A stretch of 11,231 nucleotides of DNA from an uncultured Bacteroidota bacterium (lineage in GTDB: Bacteria; Bacteroidota; Bacteroidia; Flavobacteriales; BACL11). A model generated the notes under the pieces. It saw nothing but the letters and a program-made list of their open reading frames with translations, searched no databases and was not told the origin of the DNA. The translations under genes and the position numbers were made by a program. Positions 1 through 8,275 of this stretch are shown one piece after another. Every line of letters begins with the position of its first letter. The stretch's first letter is position 1. The stretch covers positions 50,001 to 61,231 of the forward strand of contig CABXPN010000002.1 in the NCBI GenBank assembly GCA_902514225.1, written 5' to 3'.

Positions 1-709
<709 letters not shown>

Positions 710-730
710 TTTTTCTATATATTCACTACA

Positions 731-744
731 ATATGTCAAAGAAC
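731..744 (-). promoter_or_regulatory. boxA antitermination element before 23S
   Basis: The minus strand reads GTTCTTTGACATAT between tRNA-Ala and the 23S 5' end. It resembles the rrn boxA (E. coli TGCTCTTTA), the NusB/S10 binding site on nascent rRNA that suppresses premature termination. The same GTTCTTT core recurs three times in the 16S leader, which supports the call. Confidence 0.7.
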
Positions 745-751
745 TCTTTAG

Positions 752-825
752 TGGAGAATATCGGAGTCGAACCGATGACCTCCTGCTTGCAAAGCAGGCG
801 CTCTAACCAGCTGAGCTAATCCCCC
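752..825 (-). tRNA. tRNA-Ala (anticodon TGC)
   Basis: This is a 74-nt tRNA in the 16S-23S spacer. The acceptor stem GGGGGAT pairs with ATTCTCC (two G-U pairs), followed by discriminator A at 752. The D-arm is TAGCTCAGCTGGTTAGAGC. The anticodon stem CCTGC/GCAGG encloses TTTGCAA, giving anticodon TGC (bases 789-791). The T-loop is GGTTCGACTCC. The CCA end is not encoded. Ile then Ala is the common spacer pair of bacterial rrn operons. Confidence 0.98.
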
Positions 826-834
826 TTTAATTTG

Positions 835-908
835 TAGTCTCGGGCAGACTCGAACTGCCGACCCCTACATTATCAGTGTAGTGCTCTAACCAGCTGAGCT
901 ACGAGACT
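835..908 (-). tRNA. tRNA-Ile (anticodon GAT)
   Basis: This is a 74-nt tRNA with acceptor stem AGTCTCG/CGAGACT and discriminator A at 835. The D-arm is TAGCTCAGCTGGTTAGAGC. The anticodon stem CTACA/TGTAG encloses CTGATAA, giving anticodon GAT (bases 872-874). The T-arm contains CAGTTCGAGTCTG. CCA is not encoded. It lies 9 nt upstream (in transcription) of tRNA-Ala and about 60 nt after the 16S 3' end. Confidence 0.98.
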
Positions 909-926
909 CTAAAGGGTATAAATAAA

Positions 927-959
927 GAAGATAGAACAAAAGAAAAAACACAAATAAGT
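927..959 (-). other. Pre-16S processing stem, 3' arm
   Basis: On the minus strand this spacer segment, which ends TTCTATCTTC at 936-927, is complementary to the 16S leader at 2508-2543, which begins GAAGATAGAA. About 30 positions pair, with a few small bulges. The two arms enclose the whole 16S gene, the arrangement cut by RNase III during release of pre-16S. The pairing is visible in the sequence; the cleavage is inferred. Confidence 0.75.
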
Positions 960-968
960 TTTCTCTAA

Positions 969-2490
<1,522 letters not shown>

Positions 2491-2507
2491 AATAAAAGTT
2501 TGATTTG

Positions 2508-2543
2508 ACTTAAAATGTGTTTTAATCTTTTGATTCTATCTTC
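2508..2543 (-). other. Pre-16S processing stem, 5' arm
   Basis: This leader segment lies about 18 nt before the 16S 5' end. It is the complement of spacer bases 927-959 and starts GAAGATAGAA on the minus strand. Pairing of the two arms would bring the ends of pre-16S together for RNase III-type cleavage. Confidence 0.75.
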
Positions 2544-2548
2544 ATTAA

Positions 2549-2558
2549 TTCAAAGAAC
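2549..2558 (-). promoter_or_regulatory. Leader boxA 1 (proximal to 16S)
   Basis: The minus strand reads GTTCTTTGAA, sharing GTTCTTTGA with the boxA before 23S. It lies downstream of promoter P1 and immediately outside the pre-16S stem, the normal place for an antitermination site in the rrn leader. Confidence 0.65.
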
Positions 2559-2597
2559 TTTCCTTTTAAACAATAAATCGTTTTTCAAAAAGGACTG

Positions 2598-2626
2598 CAA
2601 AAGTAATATAAATATTAAACCTACAA
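2598..2626 (-). promoter_or_regulatory. rRNA operon promoter P1
   Basis: The minus strand carries TTG (2626-2624), an 18-nt spacer, then TACTTTTG (2605-2598). This fits the Bacteroidota sigma-ABfr consensus TTG-N17-23-TAnnTTTG. Transcription would start a few bases further on, in GCAGTCC, about 100 nt before mature 16S. An exact copy of both boxes at the same spacing lies 113 bp upstream. Confidence 0.8.
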
Positions 2627-2656
2627 TGATTTTCTGAAATTATTTTAATTTATAAT

Positions 2657-2666
2657 TTTAAAGAAC
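2657..2666 (-). promoter_or_regulatory. Leader boxA 2
   Basis: GTTCTTTAAA on the minus strand, the counterpart of boxA 1 in the second module. It lies between promoters P2 and P1, so only transcripts from P2 or further upstream would contain it. Confidence 0.55.
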
Positions 2667-2710
2667 TTTTTCTTTCTCAAAAACATAAATTGTTTTTTCA
2701 AAAAGGACTG

Positions 2711-2739
2711 CAAAAGTAATATAACTATTAAACCTACAA
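2711..2739 (-). promoter_or_regulatory. rRNA operon promoter P2
   Basis: The minus strand has TTG (2739-2737), 18 nt, then TACTTTTG (2718-2711), identical in boxes and spacing to P1. The GCAGTCC initial region is also conserved. Tandem promoters are usual for rrn operons. Confidence 0.8.
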
Positions 2740-2769
2740 TGCTTATTTGAAATTATTTTAATTTAATGT

Positions 2770-2779
2770 TTTAAAGAAC
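2770..2779 (-). promoter_or_regulatory. Leader boxA 3
   Basis: GTTCTTTAAA on the minus strand, the same 10 bases as boxA 2, opening the diverged third module. It is the most upstream recognisable boxA and follows the candidate P3 box at 2829-2836. Confidence 0.5.
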
Positions 2780-2828
2780 TTTTTCTCTATTTAACTTTTG
2801 GTATAAACCATTTGTTTTAAAGAGGTCG

Positions 2829-2836
2829 CAAATATA
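2829..2836 (-). promoter_or_regulatory. Candidate rRNA operon promoter P3 (-7 box)
   Basis: TATATTTG on the minus strand is a full TAnnTTTG match, followed by GCGACC, which resembles the GCAGTCC start region of P1 and P2. The only nearby TTG sits just 11-12 nt upstream, too close for a normal -33 box. P3 is therefore weaker than P1 and P2, or a decayed copy. Confidence 0.5.
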
Positions 2837-3231
2837 GATTGTTTTTTCAAATGGTAGATTGTTTTACTATTTTTTTTAAATTAATGGAAAGTATTTTTCA
2901 TGACCCTGAAATTCAGTAAGATAAGAGTGTTTTAAAATACGTGAAATTGATTTTTCTATCAAAAAATCAATACTCTGTAGAGTTAATACGAGTTTTGACT
3001 CTTCTTGATTTCATTGATTTGAATTAAATAAGATTGTTTTTTCAATCTAATTATACGCGAGTATAATAAATATAATATCAGAGGAAATCACAATCTAAGT
3101 AGAGAAATCTAAATGAACAGATAAATGCATTTTACGGTCTATCATTATTAATAATTAAAAGTAAAGTAATCCCTAAAAAAAATCTCCTATATATATAATG
3201 TGTCAAGAAAAGATAAATAAGAATATTATAA
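2837..3231. other. Gene-free divergent spacer with small hairpins
   Basis: I see no coding region or known RNA here; all reading frames are short. The stretch is extremely AT-rich. It holds an inverted repeat at 2946-2955/2962-2971 (10-bp perfect stem, loop CTATCA), overlapping ACTCT/AGAGT and GAGT/ACTC pairs at 2972-3001, a hairpin at 3031-3048 (AGATTG/CAATCT) and another at 3050-3067 (ATTATAC/GTATAAT closing a GCGA loop). The 12-base palindrome ATTATTAATAAT lies at 3144-3155. The 15-base word AGATTGTTTTTTCAA occurs at 2836-2850 and again at 3031-3045. Some of this may be upstream promoter DNA of the rRNA operon. Confidence 0.5.
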
Positions 3232-3239
3232 TATATTTG
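3232..3239 (+). promoter_or_regulatory. Candidate purE promoter (-7 box)
   Basis: TATATTTG matches the Bacteroidota -7 consensus TAnnTTTG and lies 25 nt before the purE ATG, leaving a leader of about 20 nt. No TTG is present 17-23 nt upstream, so the -33 element is poor. The leader is A-rich (AAATAAAGAAA) with no Shine-Dalgarno site, as is usual in this phylum. Confidence 0.6.
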
Positions 3240-3264
3240 CTGCTATAAATTAAAAATAAAGAAA

Positions 3265-3777
3265 ATGAAAGCAGTAGTAAGTATTATTATGGGTAGCACA
3301 TCTGACATGCCAGTTATGAAAAAGGCAGCAGAATTTTTAAATGATATGGAGATACCATTTGAGATAAATGCACTTTCGGCACATAGAGTCCCTCAATTAG
3401 TTGAAGAATTTTCATCAAATGCCAGAAGTAATGGAATAAAAGTAATTATTGCTGGAGCTGGAGGAGCAGCACACTTACCAGGAGTAGTAGCAGCATTCAC
3501 AACAGTTCCTGTAATTGGAGTTCCATGCAGATCCTCAATATCAATTGACGGATGGGATTCTATTCTGTCTATTTTACAAATGCCTCCTGGAATTCCGGTT
3601 GCAACTGTAGGATTGGACGCTTCTTTAAATGCAGGAATTTTAGCTGCACAAATTTTATCAACCGATAATGAAGAGATTCATGCAAAGGTAAATTCCTATA
3701 AAGAGAATCTGAAATTGAAAATTACAAAAGCAAATGTAGATTTAAAAGTTCACAAATATAAATTCAGAACAAATTAA
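3265..3777 (+). CDS. purE: N5-carboxyaminoimidazole ribonucleotide mutase
   Basis: PurE catalyses the carboxylation-rearrangement step of purine synthesis, converting N5-CAIR to CAIR in the cytosol, normally after PurK has made N5-CAIR. The 170-residue protein has the class I hallmarks: GSTSD at 10-14, SAHR at 38-41 with the catalytic His40, and AGAGGAAHLPG at 63-73. The following GVPCRSSISIDGWDS and QMPPGIPVATVGLD resemble the flavobacterial versions. A short Lys-rich tail after about residue 145 is less conserved. The ATG is supported by family length and the promoter just upstream. purK is not adjacent: an intrinsic terminator follows directly, so purE looks monocistronic. It is divergent from the rRNA operon, with about 425 bp between its start and the P3 box. 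Confidence 0.97.
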   Translation: MKAVVSIIMGSTSDMPVMKKAAEFLNDMEIPFEINALSAHRVPQLVEEFSSNARSNGIKVIIAGAGGAAHLPGVVAAFTTVPVIGVPCRSSISIDGWDSILSILQMPPGIPVATVGLDASLNAGILAAQILSTDNEEIHAKVNSYKENLKLKITKANVDLKVHKYKFRTN

Positions 3778-3784
3778 CAAAATT

Positions 3785-3810
3785 AAGACCTCTAAATGAG
3801 GTCTTTTTTT
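3785..3810 (+). terminator. Intrinsic terminator of purE
   Basis: A perfect 8-bp stem AAGACCTC/GAGGTCTT (3785-3792 with 3798-3805) encloses loop TAAAT and runs into a tract of eight T (3803 is C, 3804 onwards mostly paired or unpaired T to 3810). It begins 7 nt after the purE stop codon. It lies only 28 nt before the next start codon, so any promoter for the next gene must overlap this region, or the genes are expressed by readthrough. Confidence 0.9.
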
Positions 3811-3838
3811 ATATAAAAGTTGTAAATTGAACTCTAAT

Positions 3839-4636
3839 ATGAAATATATATTACATCTATTTATTTTTTTAGCAACTCCCCTATTATCCTTAGGACAAAA
3901 TAGTCTGATTAACTCATCCTCAAGTAGTGGAATTGGAAATTGCTATACAACTCAGGAAGGTGTATGGAGTGTGTCTACTAATCCGGCAGGAGTGGCAAAC
4001 CACAATCAATATTCAATAGGTGTTGGACTGAGAAACAACTTTGGAATGAATGAGTTAAGTAGCAGGACTTTTGTTAGCGCTATTCCAACTTCATCTGGAG
4101 TTTTTGGAGTTAGCGTTCAACAATATGGTTTTGAACTGTATAATGAAAATAAATTCGGGATTTCTTTTTCAAAAATACTGTCTAAAAGTTTCAATACAGC
4201 AATAAAGATTGACTACTATAATACTCATATTGAAAATCTGGGAAACACAGGTTTTTTCACTTTTGAATTAGGTGTCCAGAAAAGATTAAACAAGAAATTA
4301 ACTCTAGGGAGTTTTATACACGACCCTCTTGGATTAAGTACAAATACTGGAATTCCTTCAATTATTGCTGTTGGGTTAGTGTATAATGTAAATAATAAGG
4401 TGAAAATGTTTTCTGAAACAGAAAGCACTAATTTTAATCAGATGGATTTAAAATTAGGATTAGAATATCAGATAATAGAAAACATGTATTTAAGAAGTGG
4501 TTACAGTAGTTTATCTAATAAAAATACCTTTGGTTTCTCATATAATATTTACAATAAGTATCTTGTTGATTTATCCACTTATCATCATCAAACTCTAGGT
4601 TTCAGTAGTCAGATTTCCTTTAGCACTTCATTTTAA
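3839..4636 (+). CDS. Putative outer-membrane beta-barrel protein
   Basis: This is a 265-residue exported protein of unknown function. Residues 1-20 form a signal peptide (charged start, hydrophobic 4-18, cleavage probably near LGQ). After a Ser-rich stretch comes TNPAG at 47-51, a motif seen in FadL/PorV-like barrel proteins near the mature N-terminus. The rest consists of alternating beta-strand-like segments ending in Phe (FSTSF), the C-terminal signature of outer-membrane barrels. I chose the ATG at 3839; an in-frame TTG at 3827 would add four residues before the signal peptide and is less likely. It ends 7 nt before the HhH-barrel gene, so the two are probably co-expressed. A relation to PorV/PorP-type proteins of the type IX secretion system is possible but not shown. 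Confidence is high for the barrel, low for any role. Confidence 0.8.
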   Translation: MKYILHLFIFLATPLLSLGQNSLINSSSSSGIGNCYTTQEGVWSVSTNPAGVANHNQYSIGVGLRNNFGMNELSSRTFVSAIPTSSGVFGVSVQQYGFELYNENKFGISFSKILSKSFNTAIKIDYYNTHIENLGNTGFFTFELGVQKRLNKKLTLGSFIHDPLGLSTNTGIPSIIAVGLVYNVNNKVKMFSETESTNFNQMDLKLGLEYQIIENMYLRSGYSSLSNKNTFGFSYNIYNKYLVDLSTYHHQTLGFSSQISFSTSF

Positions 4637-4643
4637 ATAAAGG

Positions 4644-6674
4644 ATGAAAAAGTTACTCATTATATTGTTTGTTTTTAATTCTATATTAAATTTTTCTCAG
4701 AACATAGAAGATAAGACTTCATTTTTGGAGCAGACAATAGAGCAAATTGCAGAAAATTCGGAAGAAGAAATAGACTTTACAGAACTTTTTGAAAATCTAG
4801 AATTCTATTATAAAAACCCTATAAACTTAAATAACTGCAACAGAGAAGATTTAAAGAACCTGTATATCTTAAATTCGTTTCAGATAGAGAAGTTATTTTC
4901 TCACATTCAGAAAAATGGGAAACTTATCTCCTATTTAGAACTTCAATCTGTTAGAGGATTTGACATTGAAACAATTCAGTTATTATTGCCTTTTATCAAG
5001 ATAAATGAGCCAATTAACACTAAAAATATTGTAGGAAATCTACAACAATACATTTTAATTAGAGATGAAAGAAATCTACAAACTCCTAAAGGTTTTATTA
5101 TTGATGAAACAGGAGAGAAATATTATTTAGGAACAAAAAACCGATCTTTATTCAGGTATCGTTTACAGAATAAATACTTACAAGCAGGAATTACTGCAGA
5201 AAAAGACAAAGGAGAAACTTTTTTTGGAGAACATCAAAAATTTGGTTATGATTTTTATTCTGCACACCTGAGGATAAGAAATGTAGGAAGGATTGAAACT
5301 GCAGTAATTGGAGATTACAATCTTCAATTTGGGCAAGGAATAAGTATGTTTGGAGGGATTGGTTTCGGAAAGTCCTCTGAAGTGATTGACATACAAAAGA
5401 CAGGGGATATTATTCGTCCTCACACCTCTTCTGATGAAAATAGATTTTTTAGAGGGGCTAGTTTTAAACTAAAACTAAGTGACAAATTTAATATTATTAC
5501 ATTCTATTCATTTAACAAAGTAGATGCAAATATTACTGACACAACAGAAGGTGAGGGATTGATCTTCACCTCTCTACAGAATAGTGGAATGCACAGAACG
5601 GAAAATGAGTTGCTAGATAAAAATGCAATTAAACAACAACATTTCGGATTACACTCAAATTACAAAATAGGCAATGGAAACTTAGGGTTCTCTTATATAA
5701 ACAATAAAATTTTAGGTGATTATGATAAAGATCTAGGAGTTTACAATCAGTTTGATTTAGATACAAACATCAATTCTGTTCTTTCAACAGATTATCAATA
5801 TCTGTATAAAAACCTAAACTTTTTTGGGGAATTTGCTAGAAGTAAAAATGGTGGAACAGCTCAACTACATGGAGTATTAATTGGGTTAGACAAAACTCTT
5901 TCTGCTTCCTTTATGTACAGAGATTATGATAGAAGTTTCCAGAATGATTTTGCCTCAAGTTTTGCTGAAAGTGAAACTCAGAATGAAAAAGGAATGTATA
6001 GCGGATTAGAATTTAAACCAAACCTGAAATGGAAATTTAGAGCATATATCGATTTTTACCAATACCCATGGTTAAGATACTATAGTAGCACTCCAACTTT
6101 TGGAAAAGATTATTTTATTCAATCTGATTATAAAATAAACAGAAATACAAAATTATATTTTAGATACAAGACAGAGAGGAAAGAAGAAAACTTTAACATT
6201 GAGGATTTAAACACTCCTGAAATTGGAATAAATAAGAAAGACGTTTTCAGATTTAATTCTACATTTAAGGAAGGTGAAAGTTGGAATTTTAAAAATAGAA
6301 TAGAATATTGTAAAGTAAAAAACATAGAAGGAAATGAGAATGGTTTTATGATATATCAGGATGTAAAATATAAACCTTTATTTTCTAAAGTTAGCTTTAG
6401 TACTAGGTTAACAATTTTTAATACTGAAAGTTATAATAGCCGAATTTACGCTTACGAAAGTGATGTGCTTTACGGTTATTCAATTCCATCATTTTACGGG
6501 AAAGGTAGAAAATTTTATGTAGTTTTGAAATTTAATATTTTAAAAGATACAGACCTTTGGATTAAATATTCCGAAACAATTTATAATGACAGAGATGTTA
6601 TCAGAAGTGGATGGGATGAGATTGAAGGAAATAGATTAACCGAAATAAAATTACAATTACAATATAAATTCTGA
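4644..6674 (+). CDS. Outer-membrane barrel protein with N-terminal helix-hairpin-helix domain
   Basis: This is a 676-residue exported protein. Residues 1-19 are a signal peptide (MKKLLIILF then hydrophobic to NFSQ). Residues about 58-118 form a ComEA-like double helix-hairpin-helix: NPINLNNCNREDL, then LNSFQIEKL, then LQSVRGFDIETIQLLLPFI. Such folds usually bind DNA backbone, but they also mediate protein contacts. From about residue 130 to the end the sequence is rich in amphipathic, aromatic beta-strands and finishes in QYKF, as expected of a large outer-membrane barrel. Annotated Bacteroidota genomes commonly carry long proteins of this layout named only for the HhH domain, with no defined function that I know of. 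It follows the smaller barrel gene by 7 nt, and its TGA overlaps the next ATG (TGATG). The extracytoplasmic HhH could in principle handle DNA, but nothing here proves it. Confidence 0.85.
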   Translation: MKKLLIILFVFNSILNFSQNIEDKTSFLEQTIEQIAENSEEEIDFTELFENLEFYYKNPINLNNCNREDLKNLYILNSFQIEKLFSHIQKNGKLISYLELQSVRGFDIETIQLLLPFIKINEPINTKNIVGNLQQYILIRDERNLQTPKGFIIDETGEKYYLGTKNRSLFRYRLQNKYLQAGITAEKDKGETFFGEHQKFGYDFYSAHLRIRNVGRIETAVIGDYNLQFGQGISMFGGIGFGKSSEVIDIQKTGDIIRPHTSSDENRFFRGASFKLKLSDKFNIITFYSFNKVDANITDTTEGEGLIFTSLQNSGMHRTENELLDKNAIKQQHFGLHSNYKIGNGNLGFSYINNKILGDYDKDLGVYNQFDLDTNINSVLSTDYQYLYKNLNFFGEFARSKNGGTAQLHGVLIGLDKTLSASFMYRDYDRSFQNDFASSFAESETQNEKGMYSGLEFKPNLKWKFRAYIDFYQYPWLRYYSSTPTFGKDYFIQSDYKINRNTKLYFRYKTERKEENFNIEDLNTPEIGINKKDVFRFNSTFKEGESWNFKNRIEYCKVKNIEGNENGFMIYQDVKYKPLFSKVSFSTRLTIFNTESYNSRIYAYESDVLYGYSIPSFYGKGRKFYVVLKFNILKDTDLWIKYSETIYNDRDVIRSGWDEIEGNRLTEIKLQLQYKF

Positions 6675-7612
6675 TGAAAAAATTAAACGAAATACTAGAT
6701 ATAAAACATCCAATAATAATGGCTCCTATGTTTTTGGTTACTAACACAGAAATGATGATTGAAGCTCTGAATTCAGGTATTGCAGCCTGCATTCCAGCTC
6801 TTAATTTCCGAACGATAGAAGAGTTTGAAAAGTCAATAAAGGAAATTAGAAGCAAAACAACTTCTGGTGGATTGGGTGTAAATTTAATTGTAAACAAATC
6901 TAATATAAAGCTAGAGAAACAATTAGAAAGTTGTGTAAAATTAGGAGTTGATTTTATCATTACCTCACTTGGCAATCCTAAACAAGTAATCCAACAATGC
7001 AAACCCAAAGGCATAAAGGTATTTTGTGATGTAGCAGAAGAAAAATATGCTAAAAAAGTAGAAGAACTTGGAGCAGATGCGGTTATAGCTGTAAATAAAA
7101 ATGCAGGCGGACATGCTGGAAATCTATCTTCAGAAGAACTATTTAACATCATCTCTAAAAACTGTAATCTGCCTATTATTTCGGCAGGAGGAGTGGGAAC
7201 AAAACAGGGAGTTACAGAGAAATTAGAAATTGGATTCTCAGGACTTTCCATTGGATCTCCCTTTATTGCTTGTAAGGAGGCTCACATTTCTGAAAAATAC
7301 AAACAAGCCTGTGTAGATTACGGAAAAGAGGATATTGTTTTTACAACTAAGATTTCTGGAACTCCTTGTACAGTAATTAACACTCCTTATGTGCAAAAAA
7401 CAGGAACTACACAAAATTGGATAGAAAAGATTCTGAGTAAAAATAAAAAACTAAAAAAATGGGTAAAAATGATTACCTATTTTAAGGGAATGAAAGGTTT
7501 AGAAAACGCTGCCTTCAGTAGTACTTATAAAACTGTTTGGTGTGCAGGACCTTCTATAGAACACACTACAAAGATACTCCCTATTAAAGAAATTGTAAAT
7601 AAATTTATTTAA
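6674..7612 (+). CDS. Nitronate monooxygenase-family FMN protein
   Basis: A 312-residue TIM-barrel flavoprotein of the nitronate monooxygenase (2-nitropropane dioxygenase)/FabK superfamily, expected to be cytosolic. The barrel starts with HPIIMAPM (12-19). GLGVNL at 66-71 and the AGGHAG loop at 144-149 with His147, the usual catalytic histidine, are present. ISAGGVGT at 169-176 and LSIGSPF match the FMN-phosphate-binding end of the barrel. FabK (enoyl-ACP reductase) is the main alternative; I prefer the nitronate monooxygenase label because of the AGGHAG context and the C-terminal layout, but substrate cannot be read from sequence. The ATG overlaps the previous stop by one base, implying translational coupling to the HhH-barrel gene, and upp follows after 9 nt. 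Its link to either neighbour's function is unclear. Confidence 0.85.
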   Translation: MKKLNEILDIKHPIIMAPMFLVTNTEMMIEALNSGIAACIPALNFRTIEEFEKSIKEIRSKTTSGGLGVNLIVNKSNIKLEKQLESCVKLGVDFIITSLGNPKQVIQQCKPKGIKVFCDVAEEKYAKKVEELGADAVIAVNKNAGGHAGNLSSEELFNIISKNCNLPIISAGGVGTKQGVTEKLEIGFSGLSIGSPFIACKEAHISEKYKQACVDYGKEDIVFTTKISGTPCTVINTPYVQKTGTTQNWIEKILSKNKKLKKWVKMITYFKGMKGLENAAFSSTYKTVWCAGPSIEHTTKILPIKEIVNKFI

Positions 7613-7621
7613 TTTTACAAA

Positions 7622-8275
7622 ATGAAAATAATAACCCTAGGAAAACAAAATTCAATATTCAATCATTTTATCCGTGAGATTAGAGATGTAAATATTCAGA
7701 AAGACTCCATGCGTTTCAGAAGAAACATAGAAAGAATTGGAGAGATATTTGCTTATGAAATAAGTAAAAAGATAGACTATAAAAATAAGGATATCACTAC
7801 TCCACTTGGAATTTCTACAGAAAGTTTAATGACAGAAAAACCAATACTTGCAACTATACTTAGGGCAGGATTACCACTCCATCAAGGTTTTTTAAATTAT
7901 TTTGATAGTTCAGACAATGCTTTTATTTCTGCTTATAGGAAACATAAGAAAGGTGGAGAATTTGAAATTAAGATTGAGTACATGTCCTCACCAGATTTGG
8001 AAGGTAAGACTATTATTCTATGTGACCCTATGATAGCGAGTGGAACATCTATGATTATGGCAATGGAATCAATTTTGAGTAAAGGAAAACCAAAACATAT
8101 TCATATTGTTGGGGTAATTGCATCTTCAGAAGGAGTTGATTATGTAAAGAAAAATATCCCAATGCAGAATTGTACTTTATGGCTTGGTGCTGAGGATTCT
8201 GAAATGACTTCTCAATCCTATATTGTTCCAGGACTTGGTGATGCTGGAGATTTATCTTTTGGTGAAAAGAAGTAA
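7622..8275 (+). CDS. upp: Uracil phosphoribosyltransferase
   Basis: Upp converts uracil and PRPP to UMP plus pyrophosphate, the main cytosolic uracil salvage step. The 217-residue length is usual for the family. RAGL at 81-84 is the PPi-binding loop region, and CDPMIASGTSM at 134-144 is the PRPP-binding loop, slightly different from the common DPMLATGGS. The C-terminal uracil-binding signature YIVPGLGDAGD lies at 200-210, with LSFG following. The ATG at 7622 is preceded by an A/T-rich leader without a Shine-Dalgarno site. The stop codon abuts the next ATG directly (TAAATG), so upp and the YjjG-type phosphatase are almost certainly co-translated, which suits a shared pyrimidine role. Confidence 0.95.
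   Translation: MKIITLGKQNSIFNHFIREIRDVNIQKDSMRFRRNIERIGEIFAYEISKKIDYKNKDITTPLGISTESLMTEKPILATILRAGLPLHQGFLNYFDSSDNAFISAYRKHKKGGEFEIKIEYMSSPDLEGKTIILCDPMIASGTSMIMAMESILSKGKPKHIHIVGVIASSEGVDYVKKNIPMQNCTLWLGAEDSEMTSQSYIVPGLGDAGDLSFGEKK

Larger units (their letters stand above)
2549..2769 (-). repeat. Tandem duplication of rrn promoter plus boxA module
   Basis: Two adjacent modules, 2549-2656 (108 bp) and 2657-2769 (113 bp), each hold a boxA core and a TTG-N18-TACTTTTG promoter. The best-conserved core, 2586-2650 against 2699-2763, differs at about four positions. A third, strongly diverged module follows, with boxA at 2770-2779 and a TATATTTG box at 2829-2836. The duplication gives the rRNA operon two nearly identical tandem promoters. 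Confidence 0.85.

Noticed and set aside
2549..2769. Tandem repeats in the rrn leader as a CRISPR array or mobile element end
   Set aside because: There are only two 108-113-bp units that contain promoter and boxA motifs, with no short regular repeats, spacers, cas genes or transposase.
3144..3155. ATTATTAATAAT palindrome as an operator for purE
   Set aside because: Such AT-only palindromes are expected by chance in this composition, and it lies about 110 bp before the purE start with no repeated copy.
3827..3838. TTG at 3827 as the start of the small barrel protein
   Set aside because: The ATG at 3839 gives a normal signal peptide; the four extra residues add nothing and TTG starts are rare.
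6601..7251. 216-codon open frame on the minus strand across the HhH-barrel/nitronate monooxygenase junction
   Set aside because: It is antisense to a clearly recognised flavoprotein, spans two real genes and has no domain features; it reflects the codon bias of the plus-strand genes.
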